A DNA stretch of 64,000 nucleotides from positions 62,001 through 126,000 of the forward strand of contig JAQBOM010000003.1 of the NCBI GenBank assembly GCA_028288025.1, given 5' to 3'. The position numbers and the translations under genes are program-made. The notes under the pieces were generated by a model. It worked only from the letters and a program-made list of their open reading frames with translations, did not search any database and had not been told where the DNA came from. This stretch comes from Mucilaginibacter sp. (GTDB lineage Bacteria > Bacteroidota > Bacteroidia > Sphingobacteriales > Sphingobacteriaceae). Of the stretch, positions 45,640 to 54,222 are shown piece by piece (within the stretch, counting starts at the first letter, position 1; the number at the start of each line of letters is the position of its first letter).

Positions 45640-47319
45640 TTATACGTTCCCTTTCTTCAATTCCTCCACGGCATAATTAGCAGCACGGGCTGTTAACGCC
45701 ATGTAAGTAAGAGAGGGGTTCTGGCATGCAGCCGAAGTCATACAGGCGCCATCGGTTACAAACACGTTTTTAGCATCCCATACCTGGTTCCATCCGTTTA
45801 ATACAGATGTTTTTGGATCCCGGCCCATGCGAGCCGTACCCATTTCGTGAATTCCACGTCCCAAATAAGGATTGCCGCTATGAGTTTTTACATTTTTTAC
45901 TCCTGCAGCTTCCAGCATTTCTTTCGCATCATTTTCCATATCCTTCCGCATTTTCTTTTCGTTGTCTTTCAGTTCAGCGTCAAATGCCAGGACAGGTAAT
46001 CCCCACTTATCTTTTTTGGTTTTATCAAGGGTGATCTTATTTTCGTGATGCGGCAATGTTTCGCCGAAACCGCCGATACCCATTGTCCAGGTACCCGGTT
46101 CGGTTAACGCATCTTTGAATGCGCCGCCAACGTTCATTTCGGCAATATCCCGACTCCAACCTTCACGACCGCCGCCGCCCTGGTAACCGAAGCCACGCAG
46201 GTAATCCCGTTTTTCGCTGCCCATATTCCTGTAGCGCGGAATATATATACCATTAGCCCTGCGGCCGAAATAGTATTTATCTTCAAAGCCATCAACGGTG
46301 CCGGAAGCTCCGACGCCTAAGTGGTGGTCCATTACATTGTGGCCCAGTTCGCCGCTGCTGCTGCCTAAGCCACCAGGCCATATATCAGTAGCCGAGTTCA
46401 TTAATATCCACGCGCTGTTGAATGTAGATGCGTTAACGAAAACTATTTTAGCGAAAAACTCATACGTTTTGTTGGTTTCTGCATCAAGCACCTCAACACC
46501 TTTGGCTTTCTTGGTGTCCTTATCGTATAATATTTTGGTTACGATGGACCATGGGCGCAAGGTTAAATTACCTGTTGCCACAGCAGCCGGTAAAGTTGCG
46601 GATTGCGTGCTGAAATAAGCACCAAACGGACAACCCAGCCAGCATTTGTTACGATACTGGCAATTTGTACGGTTGTTATGCGGCACGGTAATATTTGCCG
46701 TACGGCCGATTATAAACGACCGGGCTTCTTTATAATGTTCTTTAAAACGAGCGGCCACGTCCTTTTCAACGCAATTCATTTCCATTGGCGGCATAAAATC
46801 GCCATCAGGAAGTACGGCAAGCCCATCTTTATTGCCGGAAATACCAGCAAATTTTTCGGCATAGCCATACCAATGTTCAAGGTCTTTATAACGAATAGGC
46901 CAGTCGACACCAAATCCGTCCTTTGCATTTTCCTCAAAATTAAAATCAGCCCAGCGGTATGACTGCCTTCCCCACATTAACGAGCGGCCGCCGACATGGT
47001 ATCCCCTGAACCAGTCGAAACGTTTAATTTCGGTGTAAGGGCTTTCCTTATCATTCGCCCAGTAATCCAGGTTGGTTTCATTTAATGGGTAATCGCGTTT
47101 TAAAACGGGATAATCTTTAATCATTTGCTGCGTACGGCCACCCCTGTGTGGAAATTCCCAGGGGTTTTTATTCGCATTTACGTAATCTTTAATGTGCTCA
47201 ATATTCCGGCCCCGCTCTAGCATAATGGTTTTTAAACCTTTTTCGGTTAATTCCTTTGCAGCCCATCCGCCCGAAATCCCTGAACCAATGACGATTGCGT
47301 CATAAGTGTTTGCAGACAT
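45640..47319 (-). CDS. GMC-family FAD oxidoreductase (glycoside dehydrogenase large subunit)
   Basis: A 559-residue flavoprotein: DAIVIGSGISGGWAAKELTE binds FAD. The C-terminal RGIHEMGTARMGRDPKTS and ACQNPSLTYMALTARAANYA supply the His and Asn catalytic pair. A cysteine-rich loop, TNCQYRNKCWLGCPFGAYFS, may bind a 3Fe-4S cluster as in bacterial FAD-glucose dehydrogenases. It has no signal of its own and should leave by Tat with a subunit-3 partner, as in LacC/LacA complexes. A 3-position sugar dehydrogenase is the best guess. It is about 60% similar by eye to the next GMC gene. Confidence 0.9.
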   Translation of the reverse strand: MSANTYDAIVIGSGISGGWAAKELTEKGLKTIMLERGRNIEHIKDYVNANKNPWEFPHRGGRTQQMIKDYPVLKRDYPLNETNLDYWANDKESPYTEIKRFDWFRGYHVGGRSLMWGRQSYRWADFNFEENAKDGFGVDWPIRYKDLEHWYGYAEKFAGISGNKDGLAVLPDGDFMPPMEMNCVEKDVAARFKEHYKEARSFIIGRTANITVPHNNRTNCQYRNKCWLGCPFGAYFSTQSATLPAAVATGNLTLRPWSIVTKILYDKDTKKAKGVEVLDAETNKTYEFFAKIVFVNASTFNSAWILMNSATDIWPGGLGSSSGELGHNVMDHHLGVGASGTVDGFEDKYYFGRRANGIYIPRYRNMGSEKRDYLRGFGYQGGGGREGWSRDIAEMNVGGAFKDALTEPGTWTMGIGGFGETLPHHENKITLDKTKKDKWGLPVLAFDAELKDNEKKMRKDMENDAKEMLEAAGVKNVKTHSGNPYLGRGIHEMGTARMGRDPKTSVLNGWNQVWDAKNVFVTDGACMTSAACQNPSLTYMALTARAANYAVEELKKGNV

Positions 47320-47512
47320 ATATTAATTAATAAGAGGTTAAATAAATTCGTTTTTAGGTTAGTCCGACTAATGTATGAACAATAAATTACTGAACAAATA
47401 TTCATTGTGTTTTTTTAACACAATAAGCGGTTTAGAGCACGTTAAAGGAGTTTTTTGAGCCTTTTGTATAAGCATTGTTACTAAAATTTTTGATTAATTT
47501 TTTCTTAATGCT

Positions 47513-49228
47513 TCAAACATTCCCTTTCTTCATTTCACTAACGGCATAGTCGGCTGCCCTGGCGGTTAACGCCATGTAAGTAAGCGATGGATTTTGGCAT
47601 GAAGTTGAGGTCATGCAGGCGCCATCGGTTACAAAAACATTTTTGCAGGCATGTACCTGGTTCCATTTATTTAAGACGGAAGTTTTAGGATCGTTACCCA
47701 TCCGTGCGCCGCCCATCTCGTGTATGTCCAGCCCGGGCGCCTGGTGATTGGAGGATGGCTTGATATTGGTAAAGCCTGCCGAAGTAAACATTTCAGTAAG
47801 CTGCTCAATATAATCCTTCTTCATTTTTTCGTCGTTATCATCATAATCAACGTTTATACTTAGCAGCGGGACGCCCCACTCATCTTTTTTGCCTGCATCC
47901 AGTTTTACGTAATTGCTTTCCTTCGGAATTGTTTCGCCCATCATATGTGAGCCAACATGCCATGGGCCGAGATCGCCTTTTACCATGTTTTCCTTCAGTT
48001 GGGCGCCAACACCGTCATATTTATGTTGACGGAACCGGTATGCGCTAAAGCCCGAAGCATAACCACGCAGGAAATCGGTTTCCTGTTTGTATACATTCCG
48101 GAAACGCGGCATGTATCCGCCACCGGCAGGGTTTCGCCCATCGGTTGTCCACTCCTGAAAGCCATCATATTCGGCGCTGATATGGGCCGAATAATTATGG
48201 AATGCAAAGTATTTACCTAAAACGCCGCTGTCGTTGCCAAGCCCGTTCGGAAAGCGGCCCGAGGTTGAGTTTAATAGGATCAGGTTGGTATTTAAAGCTG
48301 CGGCGTTTACAAAAATGATGCGTGCAAAATAGTCGATGCTCTCTTTTGTTTTTGAATCGACGACGCGTACACCCGTCGCTTTGCCTAATTTATCATCATA
48401 AATTATAGACTGAACTACCGAAAAAGGCCTCAACGTTAGGTTGCCCGATTTTAATGCCCACGGAATAGTGGAAGCGTTCGCGCTGAAATAACCACCGAAG
48501 GGACAGCCGCGCTGGCACAATATGCGGTTTTGACATTGCGTACGGCCCTGGTCGATATGTATTTGATTTGGTTTGGACAAGTGGGCACACCGGGCACTGA
48601 TCACATACCTGTTTTTGTAATTGCTTTTAACGTGTTTGCTAAAATATTCTTCAACGTCATTTAACGGATATGCGGGCAAGAATTCGCCATCGGGCAATTC
48701 CGGAATTCCATCCCTGTTTCCTGCTATGCCGGCAAATTTTTCAACATAGCTATACCAGGGATCTATGTCTTTATAACGGATAGGCCAGTCCACAGCAAAG
48801 CCATCGCGCGCAGGGCCCTGGAAATCGAAATCGCTCCATCGCTGCGTTTGCCTTGCCCACATCAGCGATTTACCGCCAACCTGGTAGCCACGTATCCAGT
48901 CAAAGGGCTTTTCCTGTACATAGGGGTGTTCGTGGTCTTTAACAAAAAAATGTTCCGCGTCTTCGCGAAAAGCGTAACAGCGGTTAATAATGGGATTTGC
49001 CTCCTGCACTTCGGTGGGTACTACCCCTCTGTGCTCAAACTCCCAGGGATACATATTTGTAGTGGGATAGTCTTTTATATGCTTTACATCGCGGCCACGC
49101 TCAAGCATTAAAGTTTTCAAACCTTTCCCGGTAAGCTCTTTGGCAGCCCAGCCGCCGCTCATTCCTGATCCTATTACAATAGCATCAAATGTGCGTTCTT
49201 TAACGCTGTCGATATTTAAGTTAGCCAT
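47513..49228 (-). CDS. GMC-family FAD oxidoreductase (paralogue)
   Basis: A roughly 571-residue protein from ATG 49228; the frame continues 23 codons further into the preceding gene. FDAIVIGSGMSGGWAAKELT binds FAD, TQCQNRILCQRGCPFGGYFS is the cysteine loop, and DIHEMGGARMGNDPKTSVLN with SCQNPSLTYMALTARAADYA form the catalytic end. It starts one base after the stop of its subunit-3 partner. This pair, and the first pair of GMC plus subunit 3, are a duplicated dehydrogenase set and may oxidise different glycosides. Confidence 0.9.
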   Translation of the reverse strand: MANLNIDSVKERTFDAIVIGSGMSGGWAAKELTGKGLKTLMLERGRDVKHIKDYPTTNMYPWEFEHRGVVPTEVQEANPIINRCYAFREDAEHFFVKDHEHPYVQEKPFDWIRGYQVGGKSLMWARQTQRWSDFDFQGPARDGFAVDWPIRYKDIDPWYSYVEKFAGIAGNRDGIPELPDGEFLPAYPLNDVEEYFSKHVKSNYKNRYVISARCAHLSKPNQIHIDQGRTQCQNRILCQRGCPFGGYFSANASTIPWALKSGNLTLRPFSVVQSIIYDDKLGKATGVRVVDSKTKESIDYFARIIFVNAAALNTNLILLNSTSGRFPNGLGNDSGVLGKYFAFHNYSAHISAEYDGFQEWTTDGRNPAGGGYMPRFRNVYKQETDFLRGYASGFSAYRFRQHKYDGVGAQLKENMVKGDLGPWHVGSHMMGETIPKESNYVKLDAGKKDEWGVPLLSINVDYDDNDEKMKKDYIEQLTEMFTSAGFTNIKPSSNHQAPGLDIHEMGGARMGNDPKTSVLNKWNQVHACKNVFVTDGACMTSTSCQNPSLTYMALTARAADYAVSEMKKGNV

Positions 49229-49229
49229 A

Positions 49230-49847
49230 TTATACTGCCTTAAGGTTTTTAACGGGAAAATGTGCGTTATACCTGCCGGGTACCAATTCGTAAACAATCT
49301 GTTTCGTCATAAAATACTGGGAGTTGGTATAACCGAAAATGGTTTGTTGTTTTATTGCGCCATAAAAAAGATTCAACGGCGGAACATCGGGTTTCTTTTT
49401 GGGTGGCTCAATACTTTTTTCAGCATCGCGGACAGGTTTAATAGACTTTTTCGGGTCTTTGACCGGCCTGGTGCTTTTTTCGAGGGCGGTCAATGCATTT
49501 TCGCGCTCCTTAGCATTTAAATCGCTGAATGATGTGTTATACTTTTTGTTCACCATGTCGTTAAACTGCCCCAATCCCACCAAAAACGCCTGCTGATCTT
49601 TCTTTGTGTAGCAGTCATCCAGCATCTTTAAAACAAATGCAGGCAGGTTCAGATCTTTGGCCCCGGGCGTAGTCGTTTTGGGGATAATAGTTTCTGATAT
49701 ATCGCCGATCAATTTTTGCTGATCGGCGGTGATATTGATATGTTTGAGCTGAATATAGGATGACCCGTCGGGGTGCAAGCACGAAGGCAGCAACACCGCG
49801 CCGCCAATAGCCAAAGCCAGATTTTTAATTACTGTGCGCCTGTTCAT
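49230..49847 (-). CDS. Gluconate 2-dehydrogenase subunit 3-family protein (paralogue)
   Basis: A 205-residue PF13618 protein. MNRRTVIKNLALAIGGAVLL has a twin arginine and is followed by PSC, a possible lipobox. The conserved segments are SETIIPKTTTPGAKDLNLPA and FYGAIKQQTIFGYTNSQYFM. A Lys/Pro-rich insertion (ALEKSTRPVKDPKKSIKPVR) near residue 125 is not in the 43334 paralogue. It should escort the GMC flavoprotein through the Tat system; the two genes are practically contiguous. Confidence 0.9.
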   Translation of the reverse strand: MNRRTVIKNLALAIGGAVLLPSCLHPDGSSYIQLKHINITADQQKLIGDISETIIPKTTTPGAKDLNLPAFVLKMLDDCYTKKDQQAFLVGLGQFNDMVNKKYNTSFSDLNAKERENALTALEKSTRPVKDPKKSIKPVRDAEKSIEPPKKKPDVPPLNLFYGAIKQQTIFGYTNSQYFMTKQIVYELVPGRYNAHFPVKNLKAV

Positions 49848-49890
49848 TTTTTATGGTTTAGTAACATCTGTATAAGTAACAGTTATTTTA

Positions 49891-50001
49891 TTTAGGTTAA
49901 TTAGGTTGACTGTGTGAATGGTTGATAGGTTAAAGAAATTATATATTAAAGTTTTAAACCTAATCAACTTAATCCAACTCCATCAAACTACTAACTAAAC
50001 T
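49891..50001. repeat. Heptamer-rich spacer with inverted halves
   Basis: Words TTAGGTTAATTAGGTTGAC on the left and inverse words CCTAATCAACTTAATCC on the right make a broad hairpin. The best core pairs GTTGATAGGTTAAA (49921-49934) with TTAAACCTAATCAAC (49953-49967), one bulge. It separates the TIM-barrel gene at 50022 from the subunit-3 gene. Confidence 0.7.
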
Positions 50002-50021
50002 GGTAAGTTATTATTGTACTA

Positions 50022-50936
50022 TCAGAATCCCCACTTTTTCATCATTTGCAAATCAACTTTTACACAATCGAAGGGGTCTTTTCCCTGGTATGATTCCTGT
50101 TCGATGATAAATTGCGACGTTCCGCCGATTTTACGCGCCGCTTTCACTATTTCTTTTACCGGCATAACGCCCTCGCCCAGTATGGTACTGTCATAGCCAT
50201 CCATACCATGCCCGGTGGTGCTTTTTATCTCATCCTTCACGTGCATTAATTCAAACCGGCCGGGATATTTTTTCAACAGGTCCATAGCAGTTCCGCCAGC
50301 GCCCAGCATGTTGCCAATATCCATTTGCTGGGCTACCAGACCCGGATCTGTATTTTTGAGTATAAAATCGTACAGATTATTATCGCCAACCATTGTACTG
50401 AACTCAAAATTATGGTTGTGGTAACCGAACTTCATCCCGTGTGATTTGCAGAGCTCGCCACATTTGTTAAACTGATCCATAAAACGTTTTAAGCCATCGG
50501 TATCCTTACGCAGGCTTTCATCAAGCCAGGGGCTTATCACATAGCGCTGCCCTACTTCAGCTGCGTCCTCTATGGTATATTTCCATTTATCGGTAAAATC
50601 ATTCTTTGCGGTATCCCAATCGTGCGCAGTCATTACTGTATGACCGCTTGGCATCTGCAGGCTCAGATCAACTAAGACCTTTTTAAATTCTTTGGCTGTA
50701 AATCCGTAGAATTTCCGGTTGATGTAATTGGCATGTTCAACATGGATATATCCCATATCGGCCAGCTTTTTAAGCGATCCCTGCGGATCTTTTACCATAG
50801 CGTCGCGCACCGAATAAAGCTGTATCCCGATCCGTTCGATCTTTTTAGCCGAGGCAAAAAGCTTGTCCGAAAAAAGAGCCGTACCGGCTAATGCCAATGA
50901 AGTGCTTTTGATAAATGTTCTGCGAGATGTTTCCAT
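50022..50936 (-). CDS. Tat-exported sugar isomerase/epimerase-like TIM barrel
   Basis: A 304-residue PF01261 protein with the twin-arginine signal METSRRTFIKSTSLALAGTA. It shares the 35942 paralogue's pattern: IGIQLYSVRDAMVKDPQGSL, KFGYHNHNFEFSTMVGDNNL, VAQQMDIGNMLGAGGTAMDL and ELMHVKDEIKSTTG. The first metal Glu/His set is intact, but the second Asp position is QQMDIGN. It probably acts on the same class of keto-sugar as its paralogue. Confidence 0.88.
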   Translation of the reverse strand: METSRRTFIKSTSLALAGTALFSDKLFASAKKIERIGIQLYSVRDAMVKDPQGSLKKLADMGYIHVEHANYINRKFYGFTAKEFKKVLVDLSLQMPSGHTVMTAHDWDTAKNDFTDKWKYTIEDAAEVGQRYVISPWLDESLRKDTDGLKRFMDQFNKCGELCKSHGMKFGYHNHNFEFSTMVGDNNLYDFILKNTDPGLVAQQMDIGNMLGAGGTAMDLLKKYPGRFELMHVKDEIKSTTGHGMDGYDSTILGEGVMPVKEIVKAARKIGGTSQFIIEQESYQGKDPFDCVKVDLQMMKKWGF

Positions 50937-50971
50937 TTTATGTCTTTTTTTAGAAGCGTTTAATCAATAAG

Positions 50972-52501
50972 TTACTTCCCAATCGGGAATATGGGGAACA
51001 ATAGGTTTGTATTGCTTACGAATGCCAGGTGCTTGCTATCAGGCGACCACGACGGGGTGTTTATAGTACCCTGCCCGCCGTACAAATACGCCACAACTTT
51101 TGACGGGCCGCCGCCAACAGGCATTACCCTGAGGTAAACATGTTTATAAAACGGGTGATCGCCCGGAGCTACTTCACTTTTCAGGAAGGTGATATATTCG
51201 ATCCACTTTCCATCGGGCGAAACATGCGGGAACCAGTTGTTATAATCATCATTTGTGAGCTGGGTTTGTTCACTGCCATCAGCCTTCATGCGCCATACCT
51301 GCATTAACCCGCTGCGTACCGAATTAAAATAAATGTATTTACCATCCGGCGAATACTCGGGGCCATCATCCAAACCGGGGGCGGTGGTCAGCCTTACTTC
51401 AGGGCCCCCTGCCACCGGGATCCTGTAAACGTCATATTCCTTATTCCGCGAACCGCAAAATACCAGGTATTTTCCATCGGGCGACCAGCCGTGCATATAG
51501 GAAGGGCCGATGTCGTTTATCCTACGCGGTTCGCCGCCGGTTGCCGGCACTACCCAGCCGATTGAATTGCCGGATTTATCGCTGCTGCTGATAGCCAGCC
51601 ATTTTCCGTCGAACGATAGCACATGGTCGTTATTGTTATGAATGGCGGAGCCGGTATTTAAAACGGTCGGCGTATTTGCTTTAAGATCAAAAGTATACAG
51701 CAAACCATCGCTGTTATACAGCAGGTGCCTGCCATCTTTCATCCAATTTGGCGCCTGTAACGACCGCGGCGACTGGTAGATAATTTTACTGTTTTGGCTT
51801 TCGAGGTCCAACATCTCTATATCGCTGCCAAGGTATTGCCGGTATGCCACTAAATTAGCCGGGGCAGGTGTAACTATCCTTACATTGTTAAATACCGCAT
51901 TTTCGGTTACATTGGCGTTATGGGCGCATATAAAAAGGCCCACATAAACATCGTCGCCAAGATCGATGTCGGTTATTTCCTGTGAAACAAACAAATCACC
52001 TTTCCGGGCTACCGACATCGTATAGGTGTTCCCTCTCCTCTCCAGCTGAATCACATCAGCCGCTGTCATTTCAAATTTCTTTTCTTCGGTTACGCCCGCT
52101 GTTGCTTTACGGTATTGCAACGACGTTAAACCGGCACCATGTACAACGGCGCTTACATGTTTTGAATTTGAGTCGAGCGATGCGCGCACCATCCAGCCAA
52201 CTTTGCGGTGCTCTTCAACTCCTTTGCCTATGAAAGCGGCATTGGTGCGCAGTATAAAGTCGCCTTTCATACGTTTCCACACAAAATGGAACTCATCATG
52301 GTTGGCCCAAACATTTCCCCCAGAGCCCGACAACCGGTATTCCTGTGTTTTGCTGTCGTAGCTGCCGCTTCCCTTGTGTTTGACTTTGCCAATATCATTC
52401 TGGCTGTCGAAAATTCCTGGTTGGTTAGCCTGCGCTGATGCTCTCTGGCAAAGTATAGCTACCGCACACATGAAAAAGAGGTAAACAACTTTTCGGTTCA
52501 T
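50972..52501 (-). CDS. Secreted jelly-roll plus TolB-like propeller protein
   Basis: A 509-residue protein with a signal peptide (VVYLFFMCAVAILCQRASAQ). Residues 27-215 form a concanavalin-like sandwich (DEFHFVWKRMKGDFILRTNA, GWMVRASLDSNSKHVSAVVH), DUF1349-like. Residues 240-500 are about six PD40 propeller blades (SPDGKYLVFCGSRNKEYDVY and SPDGKWIEYITF). It has no recognisable catalytic triad and probably binds a sugar or polysaccharide outside the cell. It is the first gene of the minus-strand sugar set. Confidence 0.85.
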   Translation of the reverse strand: MNRKVVYLFFMCAVAILCQRASAQANQPGIFDSQNDIGKVKHKGSGSYDSKTQEYRLSGSGGNVWANHDEFHFVWKRMKGDFILRTNAAFIGKGVEEHRKVGWMVRASLDSNSKHVSAVVHGAGLTSLQYRKATAGVTEEKKFEMTAADVIQLERRGNTYTMSVARKGDLFVSQEITDIDLGDDVYVGLFICAHNANVTENAVFNNVRIVTPAPANLVAYRQYLGSDIEMLDLESQNSKIIYQSPRSLQAPNWMKDGRHLLYNSDGLLYTFDLKANTPTVLNTGSAIHNNNDHVLSFDGKWLAISSSDKSGNSIGWVVPATGGEPRRINDIGPSYMHGWSPDGKYLVFCGSRNKEYDVYRIPVAGGPEVRLTTAPGLDDGPEYSPDGKYIYFNSVRSGLMQVWRMKADGSEQTQLTNDDYNNWFPHVSPDGKWIEYITFLKSEVAPGDHPFYKHVYLRVMPVGGGPSKVVAYLYGGQGTINTPSWSPDSKHLAFVSNTNLLFPIFPIGK

Positions 52502-52548
52502 TTCAATTGGGTGGTTAACTGAGTAGTAATTGGTTTACTAAGGTAAAA

Positions 52549-52568
52549 ATTTCATTTGTAAATGAAAT
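52549..52568. promoter_or_regulatory. Perfect palindrome upstream of the sugar gene set
   Basis: ATTTCATTT-GT-AAATGAAAT, 9-bp arms with a 2-bp centre, lies 48 bp upstream of the 52501 start codon. It is a possible operator for the first gene of the set; no adjacent regulator is known. Confidence 0.45.
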
Positions 52569-52620
52569 AAGATGCTAAATATTGTAAATTTATTTGAATA
52601 AGGAAAGATAAAAAGGCACA

Positions 52621-52658
52621 ATAACAAAAAACCCGCTGTTGGGCGGGTTTTTTGTTAT
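52621..52658 (-). terminator. Bidirectional Rho-independent terminator
   Basis: A perfect 16-bp stem, arms 52621-52636 and 52643-52658, includes AAAAAACCCGC and its complement, with A/T tracts giving a U-run on either strand. It closes the small secreted-protein gene at 52670. Confidence 0.92.
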
Positions 52659-52669
52659 TTCTGTTTTAG

Positions 52670-52870
52670 TTAGTTATGAACTTTTTCAACCGTTTTTTTG
52701 TGCTTGGTTTTGTAGCCACTATAATGTTTGTGTTTACTAAACAGGTTGTGCGCTTTTTGCGGTAATGTTGAAGTCCTTCTTACTTTGTCCTTCTTTTCGG
52801 TAACTGTTTGTGCAAATGCGGTTACGCCAATTGTACAAACCATAAGTAGCAATGCGATTAACTTTTTCAT
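52670..52870 (-). CDS. Small secreted basic protein
   Basis: A 66-residue protein: signal peptide LIALLLMVCTIGVTAFA, then a Lys/His-rich mature part of about 45 residues (FSKHKHYSGYKTKHKK). No family is recognised. The gene looks real: it has a signal peptide, a near terminator and its own spacer. A role in envelope or metal binding is conceivable but not shown. Confidence 0.75.
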   Translation of the reverse strand: MKKLIALLLMVCTIGVTAFAQTVTEKKDKVRRTSTLPQKAHNLFSKHKHYSGYKTKHKKTVEKVHN

Positions 52871-52911
52871 AATTGGATTATCGTTTATTTATGTTATAAC
52901 CCAACACGCAA

Positions 52912-54018
52912 CTAATTGTTTGTATAATAGCTATTTACTTTCGAAATCACCACCGGGGCAACACGTACATTCGCTTCATTCATATACTCCTTTTTGGCGT
53001 CAGCAGCTTGCTTACCATATTCGAGCGTAAATTGTTTTTTTGAATCGTGATACGAACTAACGGCACCTATCATGCTTAGAAATTTTATATAATACCATGC
53101 CATATCAACCTGATAGGCTTTAAATCCCGAACGTGCGCTTTTTGGAAATAAATGGTGATTGTTATGCCATTCGCCGGCCACAATGCCCGGCCATACCTGG
53201 TTGATTGACATGTCGTCACGGTTAAAATCTATTCCGTCGCGCCTCTTATCCTCGCCCTTGCCGTGACCTTCGTAATTAAAGGTACGTACGCCAACTGCCC
53301 AGAATCCGGCCGCGCCAAATATTGCGCAAACTAAACCAAAGCCACCTGCAAGGTAAAATACGGTAAACCAAAATCCCCAGTTTAGTATGACGCCAATAAT
53401 TGTACGTAATGGATTGGCTATCGTACCAAATTTTTTATACTGGACATACGTATTGGGATGAACGCCGGTATGGTCCATTAATTTAACGCATTTACCATAA
53501 TCCTTTTCACTCATATTGCGCGCTATCGGCTGGTGATTTACGTCGGCTAAAAAACAGTATAAAAAACCGCCCTGGGCATTATAAGGATCACCAGGCTGAT
53601 CGGACAGCGCATGATGTACGTGGTGTGAAATGGCGTATATCTCTTCAGGAATAATTTTCAGGGTAAGATTCTGCGTAAAAAATCGCCAGAACTTATTACT
53701 GAATTGGTATGCCCGGTGAGTACAATAACGATGGTGCCAGATAGTACCGTGGGTACCCATCACTATCATACTATAAACAAAGGCTAAGATCAACCTGGTT
53801 ATAGTAAAATATTTAAATATGAATAGAAAGAAAAAAGGCGCGAGGCATAAAACAAGGAACCAGCTCACAAAAGAAAGCCAGTTCTTTTTATTTTTAAATA
53901 CATTTAATCGCGAAAAAAATTCTTTTGAAATTTGAACGGGACGTGGTTTTGTAAGATTACCACTTTCATCTCTCCAACCGTATGAAGGCGGTTCGAGCAC
54001 ACTTTTTAAAAACGACAT
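52912..54018 (-). CDS. Membrane fatty-acid/acyl-CoA desaturase
   Basis: A 368-residue integral membrane protein with four hydrophobic spans and the three His boxes of the stearoyl-CoA (SCD/DesA-type) desaturases: WHHRYCTHRAYQF, AISHHVHHALSD and GEWHNNHHLFP. These bind a di-iron centre that inserts a cis double bond into fatty acyl chains, so it should adjust membrane fluidity. The C-terminal soluble tail contains AADAKKEYMNEANVRVAP. The gene stands alone, with no electron donor gene close by. Confidence 0.93.
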   Translation of the reverse strand: MSFLKSVLEPPSYGWRDESGNLTKPRPVQISKEFFSRLNVFKNKKNWLSFVSWFLVLCLAPFFFLFIFKYFTITRLILAFVYSMIVMGTHGTIWHHRYCTHRAYQFSNKFWRFFTQNLTLKIIPEEIYAISHHVHHALSDQPGDPYNAQGGFLYCFLADVNHQPIARNMSEKDYGKCVKLMDHTGVHPNTYVQYKKFGTIANPLRTIIGVILNWGFWFTVFYLAGGFGLVCAIFGAAGFWAVGVRTFNYEGHGKGEDKRRDGIDFNRDDMSINQVWPGIVAGEWHNNHHLFPKSARSGFKAYQVDMAWYYIKFLSMIGAVSSYHDSKKQFTLEYGKQAADAKKEYMNEANVRVAPVVISKVNSYYTNN

Positions 54019-54222
54019 TAATCTGAGTTCAGTCTTTTATATTGGTATAGCACTAGAACGGTTTAAAGATATAATAAGTTGCTTAATGATGACATTAAAT
54101 TTAATTATTTTAATTTACGAATTTCCGCCAGTTAAAAAAATCATAAATAATTCGTTAAAAATTTTGAAGTTCTTTAAAACCAGATACACTTACAAGTTAT
54201 AATTTGTTGGGTTATAAGGTTG

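Noticed and set aside
47404..47424. Hairpin ATTGTGTT/AACACAAT between the two GMC genes as terminator
   Set aside because: It lies 90 bp after the stop and has no U-run outside the loop; a role as terminator is unsupported.
28133..52501. Classical polysaccharide utilisation locus
   Set aside because: No SusC/SusD-like pair, no recognised glycoside hydrolase of GH families, and importers are MFS proteins.
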